A DNA stretch of 64,000 nucleotides from Chitinophagaceae bacterium. GTDB lineage: Bacteria > Bacteroidota > Bacteroidia > Chitinophagales > Chitinophagaceae. Each line of letters starts with the position of its first letter. Position 1 is the stretch's first letter. The stretch spans positions 186,001 to 250,000 of the forward strand of contig JADKAJ010000002.1 in NCBI GenBank assembly GCA_016719165.1, given 5' to 3'. The translations under genes and the position numbers were made by a program. Positions 35,525 to 44,241 of this stretch are shown in pieces. The notes under the pieces were generated by a model. It had not been told where the DNA came from. It did not search any database and saw only the letters and a list, made by a program, of their open reading frames with translations.

Positions 35525-36835
35525 ATGCATTCCTTTGAAGTAAGAGGCAATAAAAAATTACAGGGAGAGATCATACCACAGGGTGCTAAGAACGAAGCCC
35601 TGCAAATTATCAGTGCGGTATTGTTAACACCGGAAAAGATCACTGTCACTAATATACCGGACATCATTGATGTGAACCTGCTGATAGAGTTACTCGGTGA
35701 TATGAATGTGAACATTGAAAGAACCAGCCGTGACACCTGTACCTTCCGGGCCAATGATGTGAACATTGATTACCTCCACAGCGATGCCTTTAAAAAGAAA
35801 AGTGGCAAGCTGCGTGGTTCGGTCATGCTGGCCGGTCCCATGCTGGCAAGATTCAGAAAAGCATTTATACCCAAACCCGGGGGTGATAAAATCGGAAGGC
35901 GGCGATTAGATACACATATCATTGGTTTTGAAAAATTGGGTGCCTCTTTTATTTATCATGAAGAAGACGGATTCTTTCACCTGGAAGCGCCGCAGTTACA
36001 GGGTGCATACCTCTTGCTGGATGAACCATCCGTAACAGGCACCGCCAATATTATCATGGCCGCTTCTATGGCCAATGGTACCACTACTATTTACAATGCA
36101 GCCTGCGAGCCTTATATCCAGCAACTATGCAAGATGCTGAACCGGATGGGTGCAAAGATCAGTGGTATAGGCAGCAATATGCTGACCATTGAAGGAGTCA
36201 GCTACCTCGGCGGGACAGAACATAGTATGCTGCCCGATATGATTGAAGTAGGTTCTTTCATCGGGCTGGCCGCAATGACACAAAGCGATATCACCATCAA
36301 AGGGGCAGGTATAGATCATTTGGGTATCATTCCTGAAAAATTTCAACAGCTGGGGATTCAACTGGAATTCAATGGTGATGATATTCATATCCCCTCGCAG
36401 GAGAGTTACGAGATACAAACTTTTTTAGACGGATCCGTGATGACCATCTACGATCATCCCTGGCCGGGTTTTACTCCCGACCTGTTAAGCATTGTGCTGG
36501 TAACAGCGATTCAAGCCAAAGGATCAGTACTCATTCACCAGAAAATGTTTGAGAGCCGTTTATTCTTTGTAGACAAGCTGATTGATATGGGGGCAAGAAT
36601 AGTGTTGTGCGATCCGCATCGTGCCGTAGTGATAGGGTTGGAAAGAGAACAAATGTTGCGGGGTATCACTATGAGTTCTCCGGATATCCGTGCCGGTGTG
36701 GCTTTATTAATTGCTGCATTAAGTGCGGAAGGAAAAAGTGTGATCCAGAATATTGAACAGATAGACAGGGGCTACCAGGATATTGACGGACGGTTGAGAA
36801 AATTGGGGGCGGATATAAAAAGAACCGGCTCCTGA
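35525..36835 (+). CDS. murA: UDP-N-acetylglucosamine 1-carboxyvinyltransferase
   Basis: First committed step of peptidoglycan synthesis, transferring enolpyruvate from PEP to UDP-GlcNAc. The 436-aa protein has GAKNEALQIISA near the N-terminus (Lys22, Asn23), RGSVMLAGPMLARF, and TPDLLSIVLVTA in the C-terminal domain. The loop that carries the catalytic Cys in E. coli (PGGCTIG) reads PGGDKIG here, so position 121 is Asp. This substitution is known to retain activity and to give fosfomycin resistance. I choose the ATG at 35525 because the region upstream to 35441 has no MurA sequence. Confidence 0.93.
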   Translation: MHSFEVRGNKKLQGEIIPQGAKNEALQIISAVLLTPEKITVTNIPDIIDVNLLIELLGDMNVNIERTSRDTCTFRANDVNIDYLHSDAFKKKSGKLRGSVMLAGPMLARFRKAFIPKPGGDKIGRRRLDTHIIGFEKLGASFIYHEEDGFFHLEAPQLQGAYLLLDEPSVTGTANIIMAASMANGTTTIYNAACEPYIQQLCKMLNRMGAKISGIGSNMLTIEGVSYLGGTEHSMLPDMIEVGSFIGLAAMTQSDITIKGAGIDHLGIIPEKFQQLGIQLEFNGDDIHIPSQESYEIQTFLDGSVMTIYDHPWPGFTPDLLSIVLVTAIQAKGSVLIHQKMFESRLFFVDKLIDMGARIVLCDPHRAVVIGLEREQMLRGITMSSPDIRAGVALLIAALSAEGKSVIQNIEQIDRGYQDIDGRLRKLGADIKRTGS

Positions 36836-36884
36836 TCATTTCCCTGCTATAGACCAGCACTGATTATTTCCCTATCTTTTCAAC

Positions 36885-38159
36885 ATGCTTAACCGGAGTA
36901 TCAGCAAATGGGCGATGGTACTATTGATCATCAATGGGGTGATAGGTTCTGGTATTTTCGGATTGCCGGCAAAAGTTTTTAAAGAAACCGGTGTGTACAG
37001 TATTGCTGCATTTTTGGTTTGTGCCGTTGCAGTTTTTGTCATCATACTTTGTTTTGCGGAAGTAAGCAGCCGCTTCAGTAAAACCGGCGGACCTTATCTC
37101 TATGCCCTTTCCTCCTTCGGAAAATTACCGGCTTTTCTGACCGGCTGGTTATTGCTGGTAACAAGATTCATTACTTACGCCGCTTTGATCAACTTACTGG
37201 TTTCCTATCTTTCTGTTTTTGCTGCCTGGTTCACATTGCCGGAAGCAAGGATAATTGTAATCGTTTTATTTACGCTGCTATTGGCGTATATCAATCATAT
37301 TGGAATAAGAAACACGACCCGGATCAATAATTTTTTAACCATCAGCAAATTGTTGCCCCTGTTGCTTTTTATCGTGGTTGGTTCCTTTTTTATTGAACCT
37401 GCACAATATGAAATAAAGCATATCCCTGATTTTTCCTCCTTTTCTTCTACTGTATTATTGCTGGTGTTTGCCTTCGGCGGTTTTGAATCGGTACTGGTAA
37501 ACAGCGGCGAAGTAAAGAACCCGGAGAAGAATCTGCCCTTTGCACTACTGCTCGCCGCAGTATTCATTACCACTATTTATATACTAATACAGGTGGTGAG
37601 CATCGGTACATTACCGGCACTGGCATCATCAGACAAGCCATTAGCAGAAGCAGCCGGTTTGTTTATGGGTAAAAGCGGCGCCAGCATCATTGCCATCGGC
37701 GCTATATTTTCTGTAGCCGGTACCCTAAATGCTATTATGCTGGTTGGCTCACGATTGCCCTATGCATTCAGCGAAGAAAAACAGTTTCCCGGGTTGTTTT
37801 CCTTCATCCATCCGAAATATAAAACCCCCACCTGGTCGCTGTTATTGTTTATGAGCATCACCATTATTGTTTCGCTCAATTACTCTTTTTTATCAGCCGC
37901 CTCACTCAGTGCCATTACAAGGGTAATGATCTATGGTATTGTATGCACCACGCTTATCTTACTGCGCAAAAAAAATCCGGACCAGGCTAATTTTTATAAA
38001 TTAAAGCATGGCAACATAATTGCCGTTGCAGGGATTTTAATTACGCTATGGCTGCTCAGCAGTTCCAGGCTAAGGGAACTGCGGGATGTTGGTATAGCAA
38101 TACTAGCAGGGCTGGTCATTTATATCCTGGTTAACCGGACCAAAAAAAACAATCATTAA
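36885..38159 (+). CDS. APC family amino acid permease
   Basis: A 424-aa protein with about 12 transmembrane helices. The first helix carries the APC substrate-binding glycine motif GVIGSGIFGLP, and the sixth carries FAFGGFESVLVNSGEVKNP. It likely imports an amino acid or polyamine by proton symport; the substrate cannot be told. The GNAT gene follows 18 bp after the stop and may be co-transcribed. Confidence 0.88.
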   Translation: MLNRSISKWAMVLLIINGVIGSGIFGLPAKVFKETGVYSIAAFLVCAVAVFVIILCFAEVSSRFSKTGGPYLYALSSFGKLPAFLTGWLLLVTRFITYAALINLLVSYLSVFAAWFTLPEARIIVIVLFTLLLAYINHIGIRNTTRINNFLTISKLLPLLLFIVVGSFFIEPAQYEIKHIPDFSSFSSTVLLLVFAFGGFESVLVNSGEVKNPEKNLPFALLLAAVFITTIYILIQVVSIGTLPALASSDKPLAEAAGLFMGKSGASIIAIGAIFSVAGTLNAIMLVGSRLPYAFSEEKQFPGLFSFIHPKYKTPTWSLLLFMSITIIVSLNYSFLSAASLSAITRVMIYGIVCTTLILLRKKNPDQANFYKLKHGNIIAVAGILITLWLLSSSRLRELRDVGIAILAGLVIYILVNRTKKNNH

Positions 38160-38176
38160 AAAACAAAGCCGCTGCA

Positions 38177-38776
38177 ATGCCAACAGATATTTTCCAGCAA
38201 CAACCTGTTCTTGAAAACGAAAGAGTGTTACTGCGACCTTTACAGGAAAGTGACTTTCAACAGCTTTTGCCCTTCTCTTTACACGAACCAGAGATATGGA
38301 AATATGGTTTGGTAACGGCGGCGGGGGAAGAAAATCTCCGCAACTATATTAGCACGGCCATTAAGAACCGGGAGGATAAAAAAGAATATGCTTTTATTGT
38401 GTTTGATAAAAAAGCCAATCGCTATGCAGGCAGTACAAGATTTTATGATATTCAGCAATCCTGGCTTACGACACAACTGGGCTACACCTGGTATGGAAAA
38501 GAATTTCAGCGGACCGGGTTGAACAGGCATTGCAAATTATTATTGCTCACTTATGTGTTTGAAGAATGGGGAATGGAACGCTTAGAGTTTCGTGCCGATG
38601 CCAATAATGCCGGGAGCATTGCTGCCATGAAGGCTATTGGCTGTGTGGAAGAAGGTATACTGCGCAACCATATGCCCACTGCAATTGGTGGCAGGAGGGA
38701 CAGTATCATCCTGAGCATTTTAAAAACAGAATGGTTTGGAGGGGTGAAAGAAAGATTGCAGCAAAATACCCGCTGA
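38177..38776 (+). CDS. GNAT family N-acetyltransferase (RimJ/RimL-like)
   Basis: A 199-aa acetyltransferase with the RimJ/RimL pattern: LLRPLQESDFQQLLPF at the N-terminus, an acetyl-CoA-binding region around FQRTGLNRHCKLLLL, and FRADANNAGSIAAMKAIG near the end. Substrate unknown (protein N-termini or small amines). It is the last core gene before the AT-rich island. Confidence 0.85.
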   Translation: MPTDIFQQQPVLENERVLLRPLQESDFQQLLPFSLHEPEIWKYGLVTAAGEENLRNYISTAIKNREDKKEYAFIVFDKKANRYAGSTRFYDIQQSWLTTQLGYTWYGKEFQRTGLNRHCKLLLLTYVFEEWGMERLEFRADANNAGSIAAMKAIGCVEEGILRNHMPTAIGGRRDSIILSILKTEWFGGVKERLQQNTR

Positions 38777-38947
38777 GCTTACAGCAACAATTACCTGAAA
38801 GTGGTATTGTTTTCTTTTTATCTAATTAGTATTTTAGTAAAAGAGCAGGACATATTGATTAAATAGGTTTTACCCGGCGGCTGAAAGTAAGTTGCAAAGA
38901 AGTAAAGATGGAGATAAAGGTTATTAAACCAGCCTGTATTATCCGTC

Positions 38948-38975
38948 TACAATCGTTTCTAAACGTTTACAATCG
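38948..38975 (+). repeat. Direct repeat with internal palindrome at the left edge of the AT-rich island
   Basis: TACAATCG occurs at 38948-38955 and again at 38968-38975, and CGTTT-ct-AAACG (38954-38965) lies between. The 38777-39090 gap holds this and otherwise AT-rich sequence without a gene. Base composition changes here, so it may mark an insertion junction, but no integrase is nearby. Confidence 0.35.
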
Positions 38976-39090
38976 GATATTGTCGCAACTCGTATTTATA
39001 ATATTTTGTATTGATTGTCAAATTTTTAAAATAATTGTAGGTTCGTATAATAGCGATAATACATACGTTAGGCGTAATTAACAACATACT

Positions 39091-41016
39091 ATGAATCAGG
39101 AACTACTTAGAGAAAAAAACATTTTTCATATTTTTTCCAAATTAGAAAATTTAAGGGCTAACAATGTTCACGTAATGCTAACAGTAGATACATTGCTTAA
39201 GGACAATAATTCCTTTAAGAATTTAATTCAAATTGCCCAAGAAATTGAAAAACTTGGAATTAAATGCTCTCCGGACAAACTTAAAAGTATTCTTGATGAA
39301 ATAAATTATGAAATAATCTTTGAAAATTATAACCCTCAAAATGAAATCAATTCAGCTTTTAGAATTAATAAAAATTATTTTACAATAATAAAATCATACG
39401 GAGATTCCTCTAATACACTTGACCAAACAATAACTGAATATGTCAAAGTAAAAGAAATTGACAAAAAATACATTCACATCATTAGAGAAATATTTTTAGA
39501 AACCATTTTCAATAAGAACATTGAATACCTAAAACTAATTGTTAAGCCAAAGGGAAGAGAAGCTATTGATAGATTAAAGATTATTAATGTTGCAAACAAA
39601 TATAAACAAGATGACATTGAGTATTACAATGACTTCATAAACACGACCACTGAAAGTTTTAACAAAGTACTTCAAAATATTTTAGTTAAAACTTGTGATT
39701 TTTTGACACTCAATTACAGCACAGAAACGGATAAATATATCAATCAAAAATTCGGGAATAAAATCTTTTATTTAGACAGTTCAATCATTTTGAGAATTCT
39801 AGGATTCAATAATGAAGTCAGAGAATCCCGAGCAACACGACTTATTGATTTATTGAAAAATGTAAAGGGACTAAAATTTGTTATACACAGAGAAACCCTT
39901 GCCGAATCCCAAGACAGAATCAATAAACTAGTTGCTGAATCTTCACATTTATTAAGTCATAGCCAAAAAGCCAATAAATACATATCAGAGAAACTTGGAA
40001 AAACAAACAACACAGTAGATTTATTTCTTAGATTAAAGGAAAAAAATCAAATTCAAAATTTCAATGACTTTACTTTATATTTTTCAAATATAAAAAATTT
40101 ACTGAAAAGAAAATTTGGTACTGATAAGTTTGATGTTGATGATGAAAAAATAAAAATTGACACTTCTAAAATAGATGCACTGAAAGAAAATTTAGAAAAA
40201 ACCGATAAGACAAATAATCGAATAAATCATATTTCGAGGTTATTGAATCATATTGAAAACAAAAGAGGTGCAAATAATTATCACATCTATGACATTCAAT
40301 ATTGGTTGATAACCACAGATAATAAAACCCTTACCATTGACTCAGGTTTAATAGAGCTTTCGAACAATACAGTTAAAAGTGCTTGTATACTGCCTACTGA
40401 ATTAATACGAATAATTGAAAGTGTTGGAGAAATATCTGGCGACTATATTGATGTTTATAAAAAATACATCATTTACTCTCAATCGTACCAAAACGAATTC
40501 GATGAGGCTGAGATTAAAGCACTTGACAAGGTATTAACTTTAGCAGAAAATGCTGCTAAAAGCAATTATGATGTAGAGTTTTTTATTGATAATTTATTTG
40601 ACAAATACACACTTGACCAAATAGTCAAAAGACTTAAAAAAATAGAAAATGAACAGGAAAAAAATAAAGAACTTGTACAAATGTTCAACGAAAGCAATAA
40701 TACTTACTTCGAAGAAAGGTTATTTATTTTTATAGAAAAGGAGGAGAAACGATTAAAACTTACCGCTAATATTTTATTCATAATATTCTGTTTTGCAATT
40801 CCTTTGATAGTAACAATATATTTGTTAATGGTTTTAATTAGCCCTAATGCAGTATTTAACGACCCATTGACTTGGATAGACGTTGCCAATTTTGGTAAAC
40901 TTGAATTCATAATTATTCCTATCGAAGCAATTCTTATTCCTACATCAATTTATTTATTTAAAAAATACCGTAAGACCTTTGTTCTTTGGTTCTATGAATA
41001 CTTTAAAACCAAATAA
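39091..41016 (+). CDS. PIN-like nuclease domain protein with C-terminal membrane helices
   Basis: A 641-aa, very Lys/Asn-rich protein from an AT-rich gene. The first 215 residues look helical and unfamiliar. Residues 224-420 resemble a PIN-like fold: Asp229 in FYLDSSIILRILG, Glu268/Glu272 in HRETLAESQ, then Asp401, Asp410 and Asp417 in HIYDIQYWLITTDNKTLTID. A long insert lies between these. A charged helical stretch follows, and then two hydrophobic helices at about 557-583 and 604-624. A membrane-tethered RNase is the simplest reading, and such layouts occur in abortive-infection effectors. I do not know the exact family. The gene is bounded by short inverted repeats (39069-39077 and 41018-41026). 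Confidence 0.5.
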   Translation: MNQELLREKNIFHIFSKLENLRANNVHVMLTVDTLLKDNNSFKNLIQIAQEIEKLGIKCSPDKLKSILDEINYEIIFENYNPQNEINSAFRINKNYFTIIKSYGDSSNTLDQTITEYVKVKEIDKKYIHIIREIFLETIFNKNIEYLKLIVKPKGREAIDRLKIINVANKYKQDDIEYYNDFINTTTESFNKVLQNILVKTCDFLTLNYSTETDKYINQKFGNKIFYLDSSIILRILGFNNEVRESRATRLIDLLKNVKGLKFVIHRETLAESQDRINKLVAESSHLLSHSQKANKYISEKLGKTNNTVDLFLRLKEKNQIQNFNDFTLYFSNIKNLLKRKFGTDKFDVDDEKIKIDTSKIDALKENLEKTDKTNNRINHISRLLNHIENKRGANNYHIYDIQYWLITTDNKTLTIDSGLIELSNNTVKSACILPTELIRIIESVGEISGDYIDVYKKYIIYSQSYQNEFDEAEIKALDKVLTLAENAAKSNYDVEFFIDNLFDKYTLDQIVKRLKKIENEQEKNKELVQMFNESNNTYFEERLFIFIEKEEKRLKLTANILFIIFCFAIPLIVTIYLLMVLISPNAVFNDPLTWIDVANFGKLEFIIIPIEAILIPTSIYLFKKYRKTFVLWFYEYFKTK

Positions 41017-41263
41017 CTACGCCTAAAATTGGTATTGCCAATAGGGGAGCTTGACATTGAAACAATCAGCAGTGGTAATTCTGCTTTGCTGTGGTTCAGG
41101 GCTTGACGAATAAAGCTCAGCTTTAGTTCTTAATATTTAACTTTATCAAAAAGCCAGGCAGTGGTTCTGGGCGGACAGGAATTCTATTTCCCCACCATCA
41201 GCAATACCTGCTCGTTAGCAGTAATGCTATTTTACACACTCTAAAACAAAATAAATTTAAAAA
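41017..41263 (+). repeat. Cassette-like spacer between accessory genes (copy A)
   Basis: This non-coding spacer begins with TACGCCTAA (41018-41026), the inverted copy of TTAGGCGTA at 39069-39077. It contains GCTTGACATTGAAAC, CAGCTTTAGTTCTTAA and AATACC, and ends near CTCGTTAGCAG. The spacer at 43270-43540 shares the same ordered motifs. The family looks like a dispersed element that separates mobile accessory genes. Confidence 0.4.
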
Positions 41264-41635
41264 ATGAGACCATTAATCTTTGAATTCAAAGAAAACCCAA
41301 TAGGCGAAGCTCAAGACTATTCACTGATTGAGTATGACAATAATCTGAATTTATCAGTTAACAAATTGACAGGACAACCTGCTATTGACACAGTAAATTT
41401 AGAAACTGAAACTTTTACTAAAACACAAGGTGAAAGTGCCGATTCTGACAGAAATGGATTGAGTATGCTAATGGACACAGAAACCAGGACATTCACACAT
41501 TCCGAAGCTTCTGACAGTGATAAAGAAAGAATGGCTTTGCAAAATCCTATGGACACAACAACCTTAACAGAATCTTCTGAAACTGCTGACCAAGACAAAT
41601 TAAACAATGCTATTAATCATTACTCACAAAACTGA
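41264..41635 (+). CDS. Multi-core graspetide (omega-ester peptide) precursor
   Basis: A 123-aa peptide with a leader (residues 1-45, starting RPLIFEFKENP) and three repeated cores centred at residues 50-62, 74-86 and 98-111. Each core fits T-x-T-x-T-x(2-3)-E-x2-D-x-D, e.g. TFTKTQGESADSD and TRTFTHSEASDSD. Thr side chains can act as donors and Glu/Asp as acceptors for side-chain lactones. The adjacent gene encodes an ATP-grasp ligase of the graspetide type, and its start lies inside this gene (29 bp overlap), so the two are coupled. No protease or transporter gene is adjacent. The product is unknown; many graspetides inhibit proteases. Confidence 0.75.
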   Translation: MRPLIFEFKENPIGEAQDYSLIEYDNNLNLSVNKLTGQPAIDTVNLETETFTKTQGESADSDRNGLSMLMDTETRTFTHSEASDSDKERMALQNPMDTTTLTESSETADQDKLNNAINHYSQN

Positions 41636-42527
41636 TTTCACAGCAGACTTTGTAATAAATAAGCTTAACCAAAAGCAGATTAAGTACAAAAGGTTTAATT
41701 GCGAAGATATTTTAAGTTACGACTGTTTGGTTAAACTTGACACTGACTTTAGTTATTCAATACTTGGAGAGAATACTATTAGTTCTGTTTGGTTTAGAAG
41801 AACACAACTGCCATCCATAAAGGAGTTATCGCTAAATGAACAAAAATATATTTTAAACGAAACCGATTGCTTAATCAAAAATTTGTTTTCAGTAATTGAC
41901 GCAAAATGGATGAGTGATCCGTTTTCCATTTATAAAGCTGAAAACAAATTGTTTCAATTAAAGTTAGCAAAAGAGTTGGGTTTTGAAATTCCTATAACTT
42001 TAATAACAAATGATAAAGAGCAGTTGAGATCTTTTTACAAAGAACAAAATGAGAAAATAATCATAAAGCCAATTTCTCAAACAAGAATTGACAACAAAGA
42101 AACGCCCAGTTTTATTTTCACAAATAAAGTAACTCAAAAGCAAATTGAAAACCTCGATAATTTTGATTTAACGCCTTGTATTTATCAAAAGGAAATAGAA
42201 AAAGAATATGAAATCAGAGTTACGGTTGTTGGGAATAATATTTTTACAGCATCAATTGATTCACAAAGTGATGAAGAAACAAAGATTGATTGGAGAAAAA
42301 AGAAATTATTTTTTAAATCTATTGAAATACCTAAGCGAGTAGAAAATTTATGTATCGAAATTGTCAAGGAATTAAATCTTTCTTTTGGTGCAATAGATTT
42401 AATAAAAGACAAAGAAGGCAAATATATATTTTTGGAAATAAATCCAAATGGACAATGGGCATGGATAGAGACCCAAACTGGTTTAAATATTTCTGAAGCA
42501 ATTATAAATGAATTAATCAAAAACTAA
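41607..42527 (+). CDS. ATP-grasp ribosomal peptide ligase (MvdC/MvdD-type graspetide maturase)
   Basis: A 306-aa ATP-grasp enzyme. It has the N-terminal LLIITHKTDFTADFVI, the peptide-binding-domain motif SVWFRRTQLP (61-70), DPFSIYKAENKLFQLKLA, Lys in IIIKPIS (about 151-157), and metal ligands Asp264 and Glu278/Asn280 in FLEINPNGQW. These features match the MvdC/MvdD family that closes ester or amide macrocycles on microviridin-like precursors. Only one ligase is present, so a single enzyme probably makes all rings. It overlaps the precursor gene by 29 bp, and a membrane protein gene starts one base after its stop. Confidence 0.85.
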   Translation: MLLIITHKTDFTADFVINKLNQKQIKYKRFNCEDILSYDCLVKLDTDFSYSILGENTISSVWFRRTQLPSIKELSLNEQKYILNETDCLIKNLFSVIDAKWMSDPFSIYKAENKLFQLKLAKELGFEIPITLITNDKEQLRSFYKEQNEKIIIKPISQTRIDNKETPSFIFTNKVTQKQIENLDNFDLTPCIYQKEIEKEYEIRVTVVGNNIFTASIDSQSDEETKIDWRKKKLFFKSIEIPKRVENLCIEIVKELNLSFGAIDLIKDKEGKYIFLEINPNGQWAWIETQTGLNISEAIINELIKN

Positions 42528-42528
42528 A

Positions 42529-43269
42529 ATGAAAGATTTTTTAAATAAAATTGGACTTTTTTATGTTCCAGATGAGACAAACCCATATTCATATAATCCA
42601 AACGACTACAAATTAGATAATGATGAAAAGAAAAGTGAAGCACACAAAAATTATTTGAAAAATCTTGAAGACGAGGAAAGTAGTAGGCTAACATTAATAG
42701 AGGGCAAAACATCACAGTTGATCTCTCAAACTGGAATTATTTTTTCTTTGCTAAGTTTATTCGTTCCTATACTTATTGACAAAGTTACCGACCTGCATTT
42801 TTTAGTAAAACTTTTGCTTCTTATACTATTGATTTCGGCATTTTACTTTTACATGTTAACAATACGAAATGCACTAAAAAATTTTAACGTAAAAAATTTT
42901 AAATACAGCAAACCTTCGCCAAAAAATGTATTGAAGCTACAAGAGAAGAGCCTTAATATTTTTTACGCAGAAGAAGTAAGAGATTTATTGTATTGTATCA
43001 ATGAGAATCTGAAAATCAATAATAAAAAAGCAACCAACCTTCTTCATTCTTACAATTCTTTTAAAATTGCAAATACATCCACAGGCATCTTAGTTGCAGT
43101 TTTTAGTATTGTTCTATTATTCTTTAATCCTAAAAAAGAAGGTTTAATCATTGACAAACCAATTAAAATTGAAAATTTCGATTCTTTAATTAATAAACTG
43201 ACAAAAGTAAAAACTGCCAAAAAAGACACTGTATATTTAAGGACAACGGACACTATAGCAGAGCATTAA
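42529..43269 (+). CDS. Membrane protein of the graspetide locus, function unknown
   Basis: A 246-aa protein with three hydrophobic helices (about 66-84, 89-112 and 180-201), charged helical N- and C-terminal regions and a short amphipathic loop. The segment SRLTLIEGKTSQLISQTG just before helix 1 recalls small TM proteins of the SLATT type, but this is only a resemblance. It begins one base after the ligase stop, so it is part of the same operon. Export, immunity or target-membrane action are all possible. Confidence 0.6.
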   Translation: MKDFLNKIGLFYVPDETNPYSYNPNDYKLDNDEKKSEAHKNYLKNLEDEESSRLTLIEGKTSQLISQTGIIFSLLSLFVPILIDKVTDLHFLVKLLLLILLISAFYFYMLTIRNALKNFNVKNFKYSKPSPKNVLKLQEKSLNIFYAEEVRDLLYCINENLKINNKKATNLLHSYNSFKIANTSTGILVAVFSIVLLFFNPKKEGLIIDKPIKIENFDSLINKLTKVKTAKKDTVYLRTTDTIAEH

Positions 43270-43540
43270 AAAGCACTACTGCCAACATTTTTTTTACTGC
43301 AAGTGGGGCTTGACATTGTAACTTCGGCTGTTTGCATCTATGTACTTTAATCGGACAGACGATTTTCAATTGGGCTTTTTGTCGTTAACTTCAGCCTCAG
43401 TTCTTCAATTGGGCAGCATTTGCGGGTTGGACATTATGAAATACCAGCACAGCAGCAATCTCTGGCCGTTTTCGGCAACATTAAATATTCTGATGGTATC
43501 TATTTAACAGCTCCGCAGGCAACACATACTCTATCTGTTT
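43270..43540 (+). repeat. Cassette-like spacer (copy B)
   Basis: This non-coding spacer shares ordered motifs with the one at 41017-41263: GGGGCTTGACATTGTAAC (43304-43322), CAGCCTCAGTTCTTCAA and ATACCAGCACAGCAGCAATC. It begins near CTGCCAACA and has CGGCAACA towards its end. No ORF is supported in it. A partial motif (AATACCAGCATAGCAGG) recurs near 44912. Confidence 0.4.
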
Positions 43541-43542
43541 TT

Positions 43543-44160
43543 TTATCGCCTAGGTTCGTAATCCAACCTCAAAAAATAATACTCTCCTTGAGGTAAGTTT
43601 TCGGCTTTCCCGTTTTGGGCTGTAGATACCATTCTTAATTCAAGATAATAATTATTACTTTGATAGGCTTTTTGTGAAGTATAGGCATGAAATAATTCCC
43701 CGACTGTAATTCCGTCTATGATTAATGGCGTAACTGTAGTTTTATACGAAATAGGTTTGAAAAATTTCATTAATTCATCAAACTGACTTGAACATTGACT
43801 AACATCTTCTTTCTTATAATTCATACTCATAACCCATGACAAATTAATATCACTTTTTTTCTTAAAGAAAAAAGTAATGTCTTTATTTATGGCTTTTGAA
43901 TCTTGACTCAATTTAAAATTGTTTTTAAAATCAGCAGTAATTGATTCATAATCCCCCTCGAATATTGATACGTCATGAACATCACTAAAATTATCAGAAG
44001 AATTAAGAGCTTTTTTTATCTCATATCTTGTTGATGGATAACTTAGCTCAAAAAACAGCTCTTTAATCTGTTTATCAATTCCAGATTGTGAATAACTGTT
44101 ATTTGCCAGAAAAAAAACAAATGCAGTAAAAATGAGTCTGAATAATTCTCTTTTTCTCAT
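43543..44160 (-). CDS. Secreted hypothetical protein
   Basis: A 205-aa protein with a signal peptide (about 1-24, ending SYSQ). The mature part is of mixed charge, rich in Lys and Ser, with a C-terminal EYYFLRLDYEPRR. I do not recognise the family. The gene is AT-rich like its neighbours, lies on the opposite strand to the graspetide operon, and is divergent from the HEPN-like gene. Confidence 0.55.
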   Translation of the reverse strand: MRKRELFRLIFTAFVFFLANNSYSQSGIDKQIKELFFELSYPSTRYEIKKALNSSDNFSDVHDVSIFEGDYESITADFKNNFKLSQDSKAINKDITFFFKKKSDINLSWVMSMNYKKEDVSQCSSQFDELMKFFKPISYKTTVTPLIIDGITVGELFHAYTSQKAYQSNNYYLELRMVSTAQNGKAENLPQGEYYFLRLDYEPRR

Positions 44161-44241
44161 GTTACTAAGTTACATATATTTTCAACTTTTCAATATGCAT
44201 ATTTATCCAATTCAACGCACTTAAAAATAAAACTATTTCAC

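Noticed and set aside
39060..41040. Complete integron cassette with attC
   Set aside because: Only core-like heptamers (GTTAGGC, GCCTAA) were seen. The spacers are too long for typical attC and no integron integrase is in the window, so it is reported only as cassette-like.
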